A stretch of DNA of 64,000 nt from Zerene cesonia. Its lineage: Eukaryota > Arthropoda > Insecta > Lepidoptera > Pieridae. The stretch covers positions 2,612,406-2,676,405 of the forward strand of contig NC_052117.1 in assembly GCF_012273895.1 (NCBI RefSeq), in the 5' to 3' direction. Positions 51,901-63,388 of this stretch are shown piece by piece. The notes under the pieces are model-generated. The model was given only the letters and a program-made list of their open reading frames with translations. It had not been told where the DNA came from and ran no database searches. How positions within the stretch are numbered: the first letter of the stretch is position 1; each line of letters opens with the position of its first letter. The translations under genes and the position numbers were made by a program.

Positions 51901-54900
51901 AAAATAGTTATTAAAATTATTTTACAATTAGAGAGTTAATTGTAAACAAACACAAAAATAGAAGCTTATCTCATTTAAAAAAATATTGATATGAATATAA
52001 CCGAAATTAAAAATCTTATTGGAACGTAATATACAAGAATAGAATATAAATTTGCGTGGTAGTTTTAAGTAGATAACAATTAAAAATAATGAAGTCGACT
52101 TATTCTTCAGATTATTTCGTTATACTTGCATCGCAAGCACGGTTCGATTCTGGTCATTATTTGATTTATTTGATCACAAATCTGCATTTTTATCGAATAA
52201 TTAAAAAGTTTCAATTGTTATTTTTAACTACGAGTGCAGTTAAAAGTGATATAAATAAGAATAAATCTTTTTTAGAGGTTTTAAATCGTACTTTTCAGCA
52301 ATGAAACTGACCTGATACACACAAATAAATCAAAGGTAGCATAACCTACCCAATTTGAGTTGACTTTAAGAAAGTCACAAAGTTATATTTTTCAGACGGA
52401 GTAACAAGAGATATAGTTTTCCCCGAGCAATAAAACTAGGGTCATAAAACTGCGTCCGGTCGGAGTGGTGCCAACCCTTATACTGAAAACCCGTATAAAT
52501 AATATAGAAGTTGCAGATTTTCTTGGCTCGCTCCCGTTTTTAAGTTTTAACGGATCATTCTGAGATTATAATGAGATTTGAATGACTGAAACTGCTATAA
52601 AGCCGACATAATTAGGAGCGTATGTTATAATATTGATATGATAGATGTCACGAATTGTGGAGCAATAGAAGAGTGACTCAAAATGTGTTCTTATATTTAT
52701 TAACACATGGAATAATTGGCTCGAATGGACACAATATGGGTAAAGCGTTAAAATTGAAATATTATATTTATTGTATTAAAATGTATACAATACCATGATT
52801 ATGTAGCTACATATTATGTACATATATATATATATATACATGATTATGTAGCTACATAGCTATGTAGGACTACATATCTCTTTATTATATAATAAATGTA
52901 AAACAATCGAATCTAAACATATGTAGTGGTTCGTAATAACTTTTGGATATAAATAATTTTGAATAATACGCTATTGCCGCGCTCTGCCTATCCCCGAATG
53001 GACATTATTTTGACAAACAGCCTTCGTGGTAAATTTGCGGTCAATGCAACCGAGGAATGCAGTTTATTTAAAATATACTTTTAAATATCGCTTTATGTTG
53101 ATATAGTGCTGAGGTTTCTTGGCATAAGTGCATTGCATTAAGATTTTGCTGCGCAGTCGTCTGCTTTACCAATATTTTGTTATATTTGCTTTGTGTCTGG
53201 GTTGTAAATTTTAGTTCTGGATCTGAACTAATTTAATGCTTGAATACATCTTGAAGGGACCGAATTTATATTTACCTATCAATTTTGTTAGTTTTCCTAC
53301 TACATAGTTGTTTCTTATATGTTTGATCAAAAGTTCTGCTAATTCTAGTGTGGAAAAGAAACCTATACAGCTCAGTGTTTTTCCCACACTGGAATTAGTA
53401 CTGCTTAAAGACGTTATGGTAACCAGAATCCATCCATTCAGAATATTTATAACATTCTGGATTAATAGACAATCAATTACAGCTATTATTTGAAAGAATA
53501 TCCAATATTTTATAGCGAAATGTTCGATACTACAATAAACATACACCAGTCCACTAACTTACTCATTTATATGTTAATGTAAATGGCATCCTCACAGATT
53601 CGTACAAAGATATGTTTCGGGCCATATCATTTTCACTGCCTTATTACTTTCCAATTTGTCTTCAACATTGGTTATTGCCTCGTTTATGGCGACCCTCTCC
53701 ATCTACATTAACTATATTCAAGGACTGTATAGTTATTGACGATATATCGACAACAATCACAAGGCCTCAACACTAATAAGAAACTTATAGGTACATATTT
53801 ATGTTACATAGTGAAAAGCTTATGAATTTATCAAGCGGATTCTTAAAGCTATGTACCTTTTCGCCTAAGATCGATGCCAGAGTCGAAAAATCTTGACTTA
53901 CTCCTTGATGATAAATCCATTTTCTTAACGATCACTTAAAAGTTTATAAAAGTTTGTAGTCACTCACGCAACTCTGTGCGCACACCTTGAAGTATACAGA
54001 AATAATTCAATGTTCCTCAGACCACTGGGCACTTCAAGAAACGAAGTCATAAAACATGTGATCATCTTCACAGATGAACACAGACTGACTGGCTAGCTCG
54101 ATTAAAATCGGCACCCAAAGATTTACAAAAAAAGACCCCCAGAGCTCCAGGTAAAAAAATCCGTATCAAAACCGCCGTTTCCTAGTGACCCCGATCACTC
54201 TCCCATCCCTTTGTTGAGCTCCTTTTATTTATAATAGTACATTTTTTTCACACACAGCACCCCTAATAACGTGTGAGCGAAAATATGCGTAATCGTCTAC
54301 GTCACCCAGACGCAGACAGAGTATAGAGAAAGCGCTATAAAGAAAAAACACAACTGTCCCCTATTTGAATAGCAAAAACTGCATGTCACTTCCAAAATGG
54401 TATTAGTGAATGAATATGATTTCGGATCTAAATGGATGGTTGACTTATAATTGTGCTGCGCTATATTTAGCATGAATTATTGGTTCGACGTGGTTTTTGT
54501 AATACGGGCTGACAAAGATCTGTGCGTTAATGTAATAACTGTAATTGATAAAATATTATAACTTTTACTATACACTTTAGCACTTTTATGGAATTTATAT
54601 ATTTTTTTTTAAATTACGAAAAATAGAAGAAGCTTTATACAATTCATAAATGGCCTAGTTAGTCAAAGGACAAAAGAAAAAAAGACGCTATTTTATTTTT
54701 TATATATTTTTAAACAGTAGAAGAAACTAAAGCTAACAGATGCAAAATTAATGAGATACATAATTTCCATTGCGAGATCGAAATCACATCACGAATAGCA
54801 GAAAATCCAAAATAAACGTTATTAATAACCACAGATTTGGTCCTCAGATAACAAAATTATGACAATCGAATAGAGCTGCAAGCGAAATGACCCTAGTTCC

Positions 54901-57900
54901 GCAGTGTTTGTTATTCCTAGGTAAATAAATACCGAAGATTGACGTTGAGTGTACATCTGGTGGGCTGAATAGGGGGATGTGATAAACAATACAATAATTC
55001 AATTTTCCTGTGGCCTGCGACAAATTGCGCGTGATGTGTTGCGTAACGAATAAATTCTCTATTTATTTTTTGGCTAAACATAGCTCATGTTTTTACTGAG
55101 CTCACGGGTAAGTCATTTCGTATCATTTTATAGTGTCTAACGAAATTAGCATTGTAATACTACTGGAAAAGCTCAACGTACACAATATTCCAAAGATCCT
55201 TTAGAACTTTAGTTGTCACAATGACAGTGTATGAATATATTTTTTTTTTGTAAATAATTAAGTTGTTAATAATTATTGTACAATTTTGCACTATCTATGT
55301 TTTAATTATTGCTGTATGAATTTGAACATAGTATGAAAATATCTATGTACTTAATACCTACCTCCTGCTTTTTACTATTTTTATACACAGTGGGTTGCCT
55401 GGAAGAGATCACTCTTTAGTGATAAGGTCGCCTTCTGTGCTGGTCTAGTTTTAAGTTTTTATATTTAAGGTTTATTTGTATACCAGTACAATAAAGTGTT
55501 AAATAAATAAATAAAATAATCCGAAAAGACCGATTCCTTTTGTCTTTCATATTCATTGTCCAAAAATTTGTTTCTTATTTATGTTTAGGTTCAATTACAC
55601 GTAATTAATCATGGTATATCAGGACAAAGTATGCCAAAAATCCAATTAGTCACGCTAAATTCCAACCTAGGCATTGTTTGGCACAGATAACATACCAATC
55701 TTGGTAAACCTGCGACGATATTTTCCGCGTATCAAAGGTTTTATAAGCAAGCGTCATAAGCAAAAAATAATACAGTTACCATGATTTGGGAATGGACCTT
55801 ACCTGTCGGAGCGTGTGAAAATAAAACAGGTGGGATTGTGGTTCCGGCAACCTGATAATTACGGGATGGACAATGGTGTTTGGGATTCGCGGTTTGCTTC
55901 GAGTAAATTTTATATTCGCGGCTGTTCTTAAATTCAATGTCATAATAAAAAAAGTGTTTGTGAAAGATTTTTATATTATAAATTATTTAGTTTTATAGCA
56001 TTGAAATTTTTAAAAAATAGATGAAATTGGTCACGAGGCGTGATTCCACATACTACATTTTATTCAATATTATCGAATATATTTGTGATTAATTTAGGAT
56101 TAGCGAAATGATAAAGCATACTTGCATTAAAAAGCAAATGACACGTTCGCACATTATCACGGTAATTACAAGCTTAGTCGTTTATTTTCTATATATAGCC
56201 CATGAATATGCACCTATTGCTTTGTATCCATATCAATAGGTACATATTATGTACGTACGTATTCGTGTACGTATGTACACATATCAATTATAATCTTCTA
56301 GAAACTTCTTCACATCAACAGTGTAATGAAACGGAAGAACGAAAAAAAATGTCACACATGTTCTAATTCTGGTCAAGAAATCCTTTGTGGACACTTTTGT
56401 GTGCATTGATAGATTGAAATGCCAAAGGGTTGGATTTCACCTTTAATGGAACAAAAAATACAGCGACAGCGTGGGAGAGAATTGCAAATCTTTGCAAACA
56501 TATCGATATATAAATGACCGCTATTAAGCGCATACGTGCATATTTATAGAATTGTTATTTTACAAATGGAAGATCGTATGTTATTGAAGAATATATCTGT
56601 ATGAGTTCTTAATACTTCTAATTCTAAATCGTAATGCCAATTTGTTTAATGGCTAGAGAAAACATAGCCAGTATTTATGGTCTGGATCGTATTATGATCG
56701 CAAGCATAGGCTCACCTACAAATGTCACCTGAGTTGCATCTAAATCTGCATACAAACCTGGGAGAGTTCCCATAGCTGCCGGCCACTCATGACCGCTCGC
56801 CTTGTTAAGCGATGACCTGACTAGAGATTATGCACTCACATCCGTATGATGACTGCTAATTGAGGCCATGTGAAATGTATACAAAGAGTGATGTTTTTTC
56901 GCGATCCGCGGTAAATGACAACAATGTGCCGTGATTAATTAGTCCGTACCATTAAAATGATTTGTGCGCGTTAATTATGGCTTTTTGTATCTAATATTCA
57001 GTTTTGAAGACGAGGTCCGCAGATAATTCTGTTATCCGTTTTTTGTTTGAACTATGCTAATTTAATTGCCAGCCATTCAAGTGTTTGACCGATAAAACGT
57101 CGCAAATTAATGTTTCCGAGTATAATCCGACATATGATATTAGTTCCTACATCTTTTTATAATATGAATAAACTTATTTTGAGTGTCGCGGTAAAATGGC
57201 ATTAAATAATATGTCATTTAAAAAAAAACATGAATAACATTAACTTTTCGTTCATAATCAAGTGCACAAGACAAACATGTGTTACACAGTTGATGAAATC
57301 GGTCCTAGGTGTAAACCCACATCTGCATGAAACCACAAAGTAACTGTAAATACGAGCTGTGCTATAAATTTGACGGCGGCTGATCGCCGATCGGTAGATA
57401 ACCGATGAGTGACCCGGGCACGGTATTGTCTGCGCGGGAGTTGAGATTAGCAGTAGGTTGATATGACCCTTGAGGCTTCCATTGCTATATTTCCTATATA
57501 GTAGGTAAAATTATATGAAATAAACTACAATAAATTTGAGGTTGAATACAAGTTGTAGTTAGTTTATTTTAAAGAACAATAATGCAAAATAATATGTTCT
57601 GCCTGAAATTAAAATCAACGCATAAATATTTGATACACCGCATGTATAGCCATTGAATCAGCGATGAACCATGTTAAGCTTATTGAATCCTACTAAATAT
57701 CGTATTTAGTTAAAGGAAAGGGCGGGCTATTATAAATCTAGCGGCGCCCACGCTACAAGTGAACAATACACAGACATACACAACAACACAATATAAATCA
57801 TAAACATGAGCCTATCTTTCACTCCTTTGACTGTCTTATGATTTTTAACACCCACTTAATCATTAAAAACAATAAAGCTTTGCGACATTTGAAAATAGGT

Positions 57901-60900
57901 TAAGAAAGCGGCGTTCTGCGATTCATTTAGCAAGTTTGTATTAAAGTATGATGTCATTATAAAAATGAACTAATTAAAAACTAGCTATCATTCGTTTAAA
58001 GAAAAGGAATGGATATATATGTAGAACTGATAATTTTAAAAACTTGTTCGATTGTAGAAATATTATGAGCATTATTTTATTACTTTTAATCATATCCCTT
58101 TCTAATAAAAAAGTTAAAGAATTTTATAACTGGCAAGAAAACAACAAAATAAAAAAGTTGTGTATTGAAAGCGCCATACACATTTGAAAATTAATTACAA
58201 GCATTTCTAAAACTAGGGCTACCACCGCAAAAAACGAACTGGTTGTAATTCAATACAACCTCCATGTTCTATCAACAGGATCAACTTGACGTGTAGCTAA
58301 AGCGGATGGTTTAAAAAAAATAAATTTAGCCGAATCAAAGGCAGTCGGACAATGGTCACGGCATCCAAAGCGACGTATGAAATATGTTGGATATAAAAGA
58401 TCAGGTAGAATTTGATACACCGCAATCTTCATGTCAGACATATGTGGACTTTTGTGCTTTGAAATAGAAAAATTGGTGAAATTGATTTGATGTTTATACC
58501 GAAATATATACATTAAAGACATCTAAAAACATAGTTAATATAAAGATCATACATAATTCGATAAAAAAATGGAATGTGAAGTATGCCTATAGTAGTAACA
58601 GATTTATGAGTGTACAAGTAACACGTTTTATCAACACTTTAAAAAAGCGCAGCTCATTTAATGACCAATAAAAAAAAACCATCGATCCTCCATTTCACTT
58701 CTTTCAACACCACAATACAAAGTAATTATTCGTTTGCTTCTACAGGTGCTACAAACGGATATTTCGCAAAAACTTGACACCCATACCCTTTTCTTTTCTA
58801 AATTGCTGAAAGAATATGACATAATGATCAACAATAGATATTTTGCCTACAGGCGATTCAGATAGAACCCCATTCTGTGCCCGACAATGTGGGCGCGGAC
58901 GTTTGAGATTGTTTGTAAAAAAAAAACTCTTTGACCAATTGTTTGGGTATAGCAGACTGGTGTTATTTTTTGTGTTTGTGGAAGATTGACCATGGGAAAA
59001 TATTGCGAATTCAGGTGCACTATCGCATACCGCTTTGTCAACCTGTTGGGTGAATTAAATCGAGGTGACATTTCTTATGATTACAATAATTTGATTGTAC
59101 TTAACGTTTCAGACTTATCTGATCTAATTTATAGATTACCTACAGATGGATAGAGAATTGTTAGCATTAAGATTCTTGCATCTACCCAAGTTTAAATAGG
59201 CCGGGTCGTTATAACGTCGACATTTACAAATTAGTATCAAAGCCTGACAAAGATGGACTCTTGAGAAACTGTCCACCCACTCCCATCCATTGATTGTAAC
59301 AATAAATTAATTCCTGTTATGAACATTTTTTATTCTATTGTTAGAGCATTTATTTTACTAGATCGTAATAGAGCCTAATGGGCGGACATTGGTCAAAGGA
59401 GATTTCGTTCACAATAAGACTGAATTGAATTTACTTATGAATAGAACCTTTGTAAACGGCTCGCGTTCTTGTTTCCAAAGGCTGTTCCAATGTAAAGGCT
59501 TATCAAGTTTCAGAATATAAAAGTCCACCTCTAAAATTATATTTTAATTGTTGTTAAATATTGCAATTACAAACATTTAGATTACCAGCTATAGATACGT
59601 GCGCTTAACGCCATTGTAATGTTTGAAATAATCTGTAACGATCTTAACACCTTTGGAGAGTACAAAAAATTTGAGCTTCTGTTTTCGTTGTTTGTAATGC
59701 GATTTGTATTGTTGTTCAAATAATCCTTTTCTCGGAGAAAGGATTAAAGATGTACAAGATGTTAAATGGGAATGAGTTGAGACGTCACTTCTTAAGCCTC
59801 CAACGTTGCATATATTGTTTAAACGGACTAATAAATCCAATTTAAATGTTGCGCGGACCTCCGCGATATAACATATGTAAATCCATACGTCTTTATCTTC
59901 GCAATCGGAAAAACAAAACGAACGAAAGGGACATCTAAAAAACGGTCCAGTCTTTCAGTCGGGTGGCCGCCGACCGCACTCATTATTCTAAATACTAAAT
60001 TAACTGTATTCCCATAATTTGAATATCAGGTTATTAAGATTTGCATACTTTTATACAAAGCATGAAATTAAACAATTATCCGAACAATTATATGAACAAT
60101 TATTAATTTGTATCTGTTATGAATATGCCAAGTGAGTTTATTAAAGTCTATTAAGAAAAATATAAATATGAGAAAGATTATATGATACCCTTGACAAATC
60201 GCTATCAAGTAAAAAGTAAAACACTGTTACCTTTGTTAATTGCAATTAATGAGTGCCAACAATCATTTCGATCACGCAATTATTATTTAGCGAATCTTGA
60301 ATATTTATGCTAGGCGTGTCCGATATACATTCAGGGACAGTCCTATTATTGTTGATGATAATACTTCAGAAATCATTATGATTTAAACAAAGATCGAATA
60401 AATAAGACCGTCATTAAATAATTTTAATGATTTTCATTGATTGCGATACCGAACGCATGGAAGTTACAGAACTAAACTATGTAGATGTATTACAAGCGAT
60501 CTTGAAGCAATAATTCCTGGACAAGGATCAAGATTGAAAGTTCCGCTTGTGAATACGATGTTCCGATATTCTCTTAATGAAGACATATTGAATCGCCAAC
60601 CGGCGAAAGACAAGATATAGCTATGTTTTAAATTGACGTGCGCTCCCATTATGCATTTTGAAAATAAAACCCCAAACAATGGTCTAATACAACGGCCTAT
60701 TCCACTGTTTGTTATACCTGAATTAGGAGAAATAAAACACGAATCATGATGAAAACATAAAAATAAATTGAAACAATGAGTTGAAAAGCCAGCGTCAATT
60801 AGCAGAGTAGAGTAAAAACAAATTGGTTGACGAATAAATATTTTATGAAGTAAAGTTAACATTTTTAAACTTTGGAAGCTTCTCGAACCCTCGGCCTTCC

Positions 60901-63388
60901 AGTCTCGCACCTGATAAAGTAATTTGCGATTCCCTAATTCGCACTTTTGAAGAGGGTTTTTAAAACCAGATACCCTTAACTTTTGTTTCGTACGTGTCAT
61001 TTATTTTTAACCACTGTCGTATTTTGTTCTGATTTCCTTTGCAGGGGTGAATCCTTGTCATACATTAATTGTAGAAGCGTGTTCACTTAGGTCAGGAAAG
61101 TAAAGTTTAAGTAGCACTTAGACATGGATTAACAAATAACGCATACCGCTTGTAATATATTTTCAATAATATAATAATCTTGTACTCGGTTTAAATGGTT
61201 TAAAATGTGTTTTTTGGCTATGTTTTTGCTATTAGGAAAACTTTTTTTGTTTATTTTAAATATTTTGCATTTAATATTAATAGCGTTGTATTACATATTT
61301 GACTCGAATAACAACCTGGGAACAAATAAGCAGCGTCTTACCGTTATACTTTATATCGAGGGGGGACTGAAGTACACAAAAGCGTACCTCCGAACCTCTT
61401 ACGTTTAAAATAAGAACAAACGTGTGATCGACGAAATGACGCGTGTCGACCAATCAGGCGCGAAGGCCACAGTCGTTGATGACGTCACGTTGCCACCGAC
61501 CAATCGTGTTAGCCTGTCGCCTTCGGTCAACTTGGACTAATTGCCCATGTGTGCGATAACGATTTGAGAAGAATTTATGCGCTTGCGCCTGTGCCGCGCT
61601 ACCGGACCGAATGATCGCTTAGTTAGATTACACTTATTATAGTCTACTGATATTATATTATTTTTGTAAATTACATGTAATTTTTAAACAATTTAGATTA
61701 AAAATATTCTTTTAAGAAAAAAATTACTCAAATAATATTGCTTTAAAACGCTCAGAAATAAGTAGTTTAATTAATAAAATAATTAAAATAGAGCTATATA
61801 TATACGATAAACAAGAGAAAAAGAGGTGTATTCTTAGTTAAGTAATTATGAGTTCATTGCTTTATTTGTAGTGCAAAAACTCGCAAGCAACTTGCTCAGG
61901 CAGATATTTATTGCAAACGCGGTAAGCAATAAAAAATAAATAAACCTTAAGGGTTACCTAATTTTAGGAATATATTTTAAGATTACAATACATTTGTTAT
62001 AAATATAAGGAAGTATTATTCACGATGACTACATAAAAAAGTTATGAACTATTTTCATTGGTTTTTCAAATTATTTGACATATTAAATTCTGTTTAGTCT
62101 CAATATTTATGGCAAGAGACTTTTTAACATAGGTGTATAATAAATTTGCGCTTTTAACAATCTTATGTCAATATCTAAGCTGCAATTAACGTGGTTAATT
62201 TTATGTAAGTGAATAAATTTTACAAGAAACGAATTTAATAATGCAAATTGAGTTATTTTTGGACGTGTCGATGAAGTTTATAATACCGTAGCTATAGTGA
62301 ATTTTAAAATTTAGTTTGTCATAATTATTATTTAAAATTATTATAATAGTTTCATAATTTAAGTGATTAAATTGTTATTTGAAAAAGATTACGTAGGTAC
62401 TCAGTGAGAAATTGCCCTTTGTGTCATGATGTTGGAAAACGAGACTTTTCATATTAATTATTCATCTGATGCTCTCATATTTTTCTTTTGTCTATCACTA
62501 ATGACAACATCATCAATTTCGTTAAACAATTTATGATGTATATCTATGTATTTAAATATGGTTAGTAAATCGTTTTAAGAGAATAATGAATTGTTTATTT
62601 CCATTATAATAAGAGAAAAATATTATAGAGTTTTTATGTGGTTTAATTATAAAGCCCAAAAATAAAGAACACATACATTTCAGATTTTCAAATATATATT
62701 AGGTATTCGTTACGACATTAATTTCCTTTGTCGTGATGAAAATAAAAATTTTGTTAAGTCGCATAAATGCATTGACGTAATATCGTAAAAAATTTTAAAT
62801 GCTCCAGTAAAAGTTTGTTTATTAATGGTCATTTTGATCACGATCAAGCAACTTTTGTGACTTAACTAAATTTATGGTAAAATACATTTTCTCTATAAGA
62901 GTATTATTACGTATATTTATATTTATTTTAAAATTTATACACTATATAGGCGATGAAAGATAAAAGTTTTATAAATAGTTCTCTCAGATAATATAGATTA
63001 TGAAATTCATTTATCTACGCAAGAGAGAGCTTCGCAAATAAATATTTGTCTCGTATTTAACACAGCTCCACTTTTACACGAAATATTTTCTTGTTGGGAA
63101 ATGTATGAATATTGTGGGGATGGTTAAGAAGGATCTTTTCAGGCTATTCATTCATCCCTTACGGTCATCAGATGACCACAGTGTAAATATTGACATGCAA
63201 GATACGCTCTTAAGTAGCTCGTAGAGTCGCATAGATGTTCATGTTTCCTTACTCATAATAATTTCAATTCGAACAAAAATATTGTGATAATGCTATATGT
63301 ACGCTGAATACATTTTTAGAGCAACAGTTTGCAATATTTTTATACACATACCTTGCGCGATGCGTACAGCTGGCATCTTGATTCTCAT
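31963..63388 (-). CDS. Bcl11: BCL11-family C2H2 zinc-finger transcription factor (five coding exons, whole CDS span)
   Basis: Nuclear DNA-binding regulator of the BCL11A/BCL11B family; vertebrate members repress transcription through NuRD/SWI-SNF-type complexes in neural and blood cells, and a neural role here is inference. Exons 63388-63352, 44851-44675, 44385-44182, 43689-43504 and 33956-31963 join in frame to 865 residues. Seen in the product: N-terminal C2HC finger (C36, C39, H54, C59); IKQE SUMO-type site (K171); C2H2 finger (C208, C211, H224, H229); finger pair (C495-H515 and C523-H543); acidic stretch about 547-593; C-terminal finger trio (C762-H782, C790-H810, C820-C840). The linker FKNCSNLTVHRRSHTGEKPY and the segment CAQSSKLTRHMKTHG match the vertebrate proteins almost exactly. 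All introns are phase 1. The family assignment is very secure; whether 63388 is the true start is not. Confidence 0.95.
38174..38366 (-). repeat. Dispersed repeat, family 2, reverse copy in intron 4
   Basis: Reverse complement of the 50245 copy: aaagtcgctttctctgtccc near one end and gcgaagccgcgggcaaaagc at the other. Confidence 0.82.
38574..38743 (-). repeat. RTE-like LINE/SINE tail, reverse copy in intron 4
   Basis: Reads tctatactaatattataaaa, then gagtttgtttgtttgttgga, caggaactactggtcggatt and gaggccggggcggaccgcta. This is the reverse complement of a tail very common in arthropod genomes. Degraded relatives in plus orientation are at 150-285 and 21405-21515. Confidence 0.8.
43504..43689 (-). 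CDS. Bcl11: BCL11 coding exon 4 (SUMO-type motif spacer)
   Basis: Acceptor aacaattttag|ATGCAG and strong donor AGTG|gtgagt bound 186 bases, phase 1 on both sides. The exon encodes ADAQVSTPKRRASTSPMPSS and then a Ser/Asp/Glu-rich segment with DIKPKIKQEHMD (residues 165-176). IKQE is a psi-K-x-E SUMOylation consensus; human BCL11A has CPKQEHIADK in the same region. The ATG at the exon's first bases is not a start: A and T complete an Asp codon with the G from exon 3. Its length is a multiple of three, so skipping would keep the frame. Confidence 0.92.
43690..44181 (-). other. Bcl11: BCL11 intron 3 (492 bases, phase 1)
   Basis: Bounded by gtcagt and aattttag. AT-rich, with no repeat or open frame recognised. 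Confidence 0.85.
44182..44385 (-). CDS. Bcl11: BCL11 coding exon 3 (low-complexity spacer)
   Basis: Acceptor ctattgcacag|GTCCG and donor GACG|gtcagt bound 204 bases, phase 1 on both sides. The exon encodes residues 73-139 plus parts of two split codons. The peptide is rich in Pro, Ser, Arg and Gly (for example RRPPSSRVHTPPLASPSIAP) and ends in STPKRLLD. It has no recognisable domain; vertebrate BCL11 has a similar unstructured spacer here. The call rests on splice sites, an open frame and phase agreement with exons 2 and 4. Because its length is a multiple of three, it could be skipped without a frameshift. Confidence 0.84.
44386..44674 (-). other. Bcl11: BCL11 intron 2 (289 bases, phase 1)
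   Basis: Bounded by gtatgt and attgcacag. AT-rich, with nothing else recognised. Confidence 0.85.
44675..44851 (-). CDS. Bcl11: BCL11 coding exon 2 (N-terminal C2HC finger)
   Basis: Acceptor ttatttcag|CGG and donor GCTG|gtatgtc bound a 177-base exon that enters and leaves in phase 1. It encodes residues 14-71. The segment LTCGACRRAFALADIVRFIQ, followed by HK and a Cys at residue 59, is the family's N-terminal C2HC finger (C36, C39, H54, C59); human BCL11A has [20 protein letters not shown] at this place. In vertebrates this finger mediates self-association. An in-frame ATG lies just upstream in the intron (44867), but the acceptor and the phase match to neighbouring exons argue against it as a start. 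Confidence 0.94.
49460..49556 (+). repeat. Partial copy of the 26.3 kb foldback element, in intron 1
   Basis: Reads gaaacgtcgggttaataata, taatgaataaatcgtgctta, then gttaaaaagtttttaatttc and ends aagaaaatacta, like the right arm and tail of 26311-26519. The left arm is missing. Confidence 0.7.
50245..50440 (+). repeat. Dispersed repeat, family 2
   Basis: Begins actagcttttgcccgcgg and ends gttttatactatgtagtgat, with agggacagagaaagcgactt inside. A reverse copy is at 38174-38366 and the last part recurs at 16674-16772. Confidence 0.82.
52821..52840. repeat. TA microsatellite
   Basis: A run of TA units inside catatatatatatatataca. On either side lies a copy of attatgtagctacata (about 52799 and 52844), so the run sits within a small duplication. 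Confidence 0.85.
53339..53398. repeat. Hairpin-forming inverted repeat of pre-miRNA size
   Basis: Left arm ctaattctagtgtggaaaa and right arm tttttcccacactggaatta pair over about 20 bases with about two mismatches, around a loop of about 20 bases. The total is close to 60 bases, in intron 1. It could be a small-RNA hairpin or an old foldback insertion. Confidence 0.5.
55388..55515 (+). repeat. LINE-type 3' tail in intron 1
   Basis: Contains ggttgcctggaagagatcac, tttagtgataaggtcgcctt and agtacaataaagtgttaaat followed by a run of AAAT units. A frequent lepidopteran LINE 3' end; the body is missing. Confidence 0.75.
61430..61620. promoter_or_regulatory. Promoter- or enhancer-like island in intron 1
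   Basis: A GC-richer stretch in AT-rich surroundings. It holds two CCAAT boxes (61450-61454 and 61500-61504), a perfect CRE palindrome TGACGTCA (61480-61487) and an NRF1-like tgcgcttgcgcc (61578-61589), all within about 140 bases. It lies 1.7-1.9 kb downstream of exon 1 on the gene's strand. The sites are seen; activity is inference. Confidence 0.45.
63352..63388 (-). CDS. Bcl11: BCL11 coding exon 1 (candidate first coding exon)
   Basis: Encodes MRIKMPAVRIAQ plus one base, ending in a good donor (CAAG|gtatgtg). The leftover G joins CG from exon 2 to make an Ala codon, so the phase agrees exactly. The reading frame stays open upstream of this ATG (RIREVIEDLKIGDQIK) until a TAG that forms part of an acceptor-like tttttag at 63437-63443. 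The exon may therefore be internal (63352-63436) with the real start further upstream. The peptide does not resemble the MSRRKQ start of vertebrate BCL11. Phase and donor are seen; use as the first exon is inference. Confidence 0.55.

Larger units (their letters stand above)
44852..63351 (-). other. Bcl11: BCL11 intron 1 (18.5 kb, phase 1)
   Basis: Starts with gtatgtg and ends ttatttcag. It is mostly AT-rich unique sequence with few repeats: a foldback-element fragment at 49460-49556, a short repeat at 50245-50440, a LINE-type tail at 55388-55515 and a TA run at 52821-52840. GC-richer islands at 46560-46740, 47120-47240, 57350-57470 and 61430-61620 stand out and could be regulatory. A 178-codon minus-strand open frame at 60464-61000 resembles nothing I know. 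The intron call depends on exon 1 being right. Confidence 0.6.
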
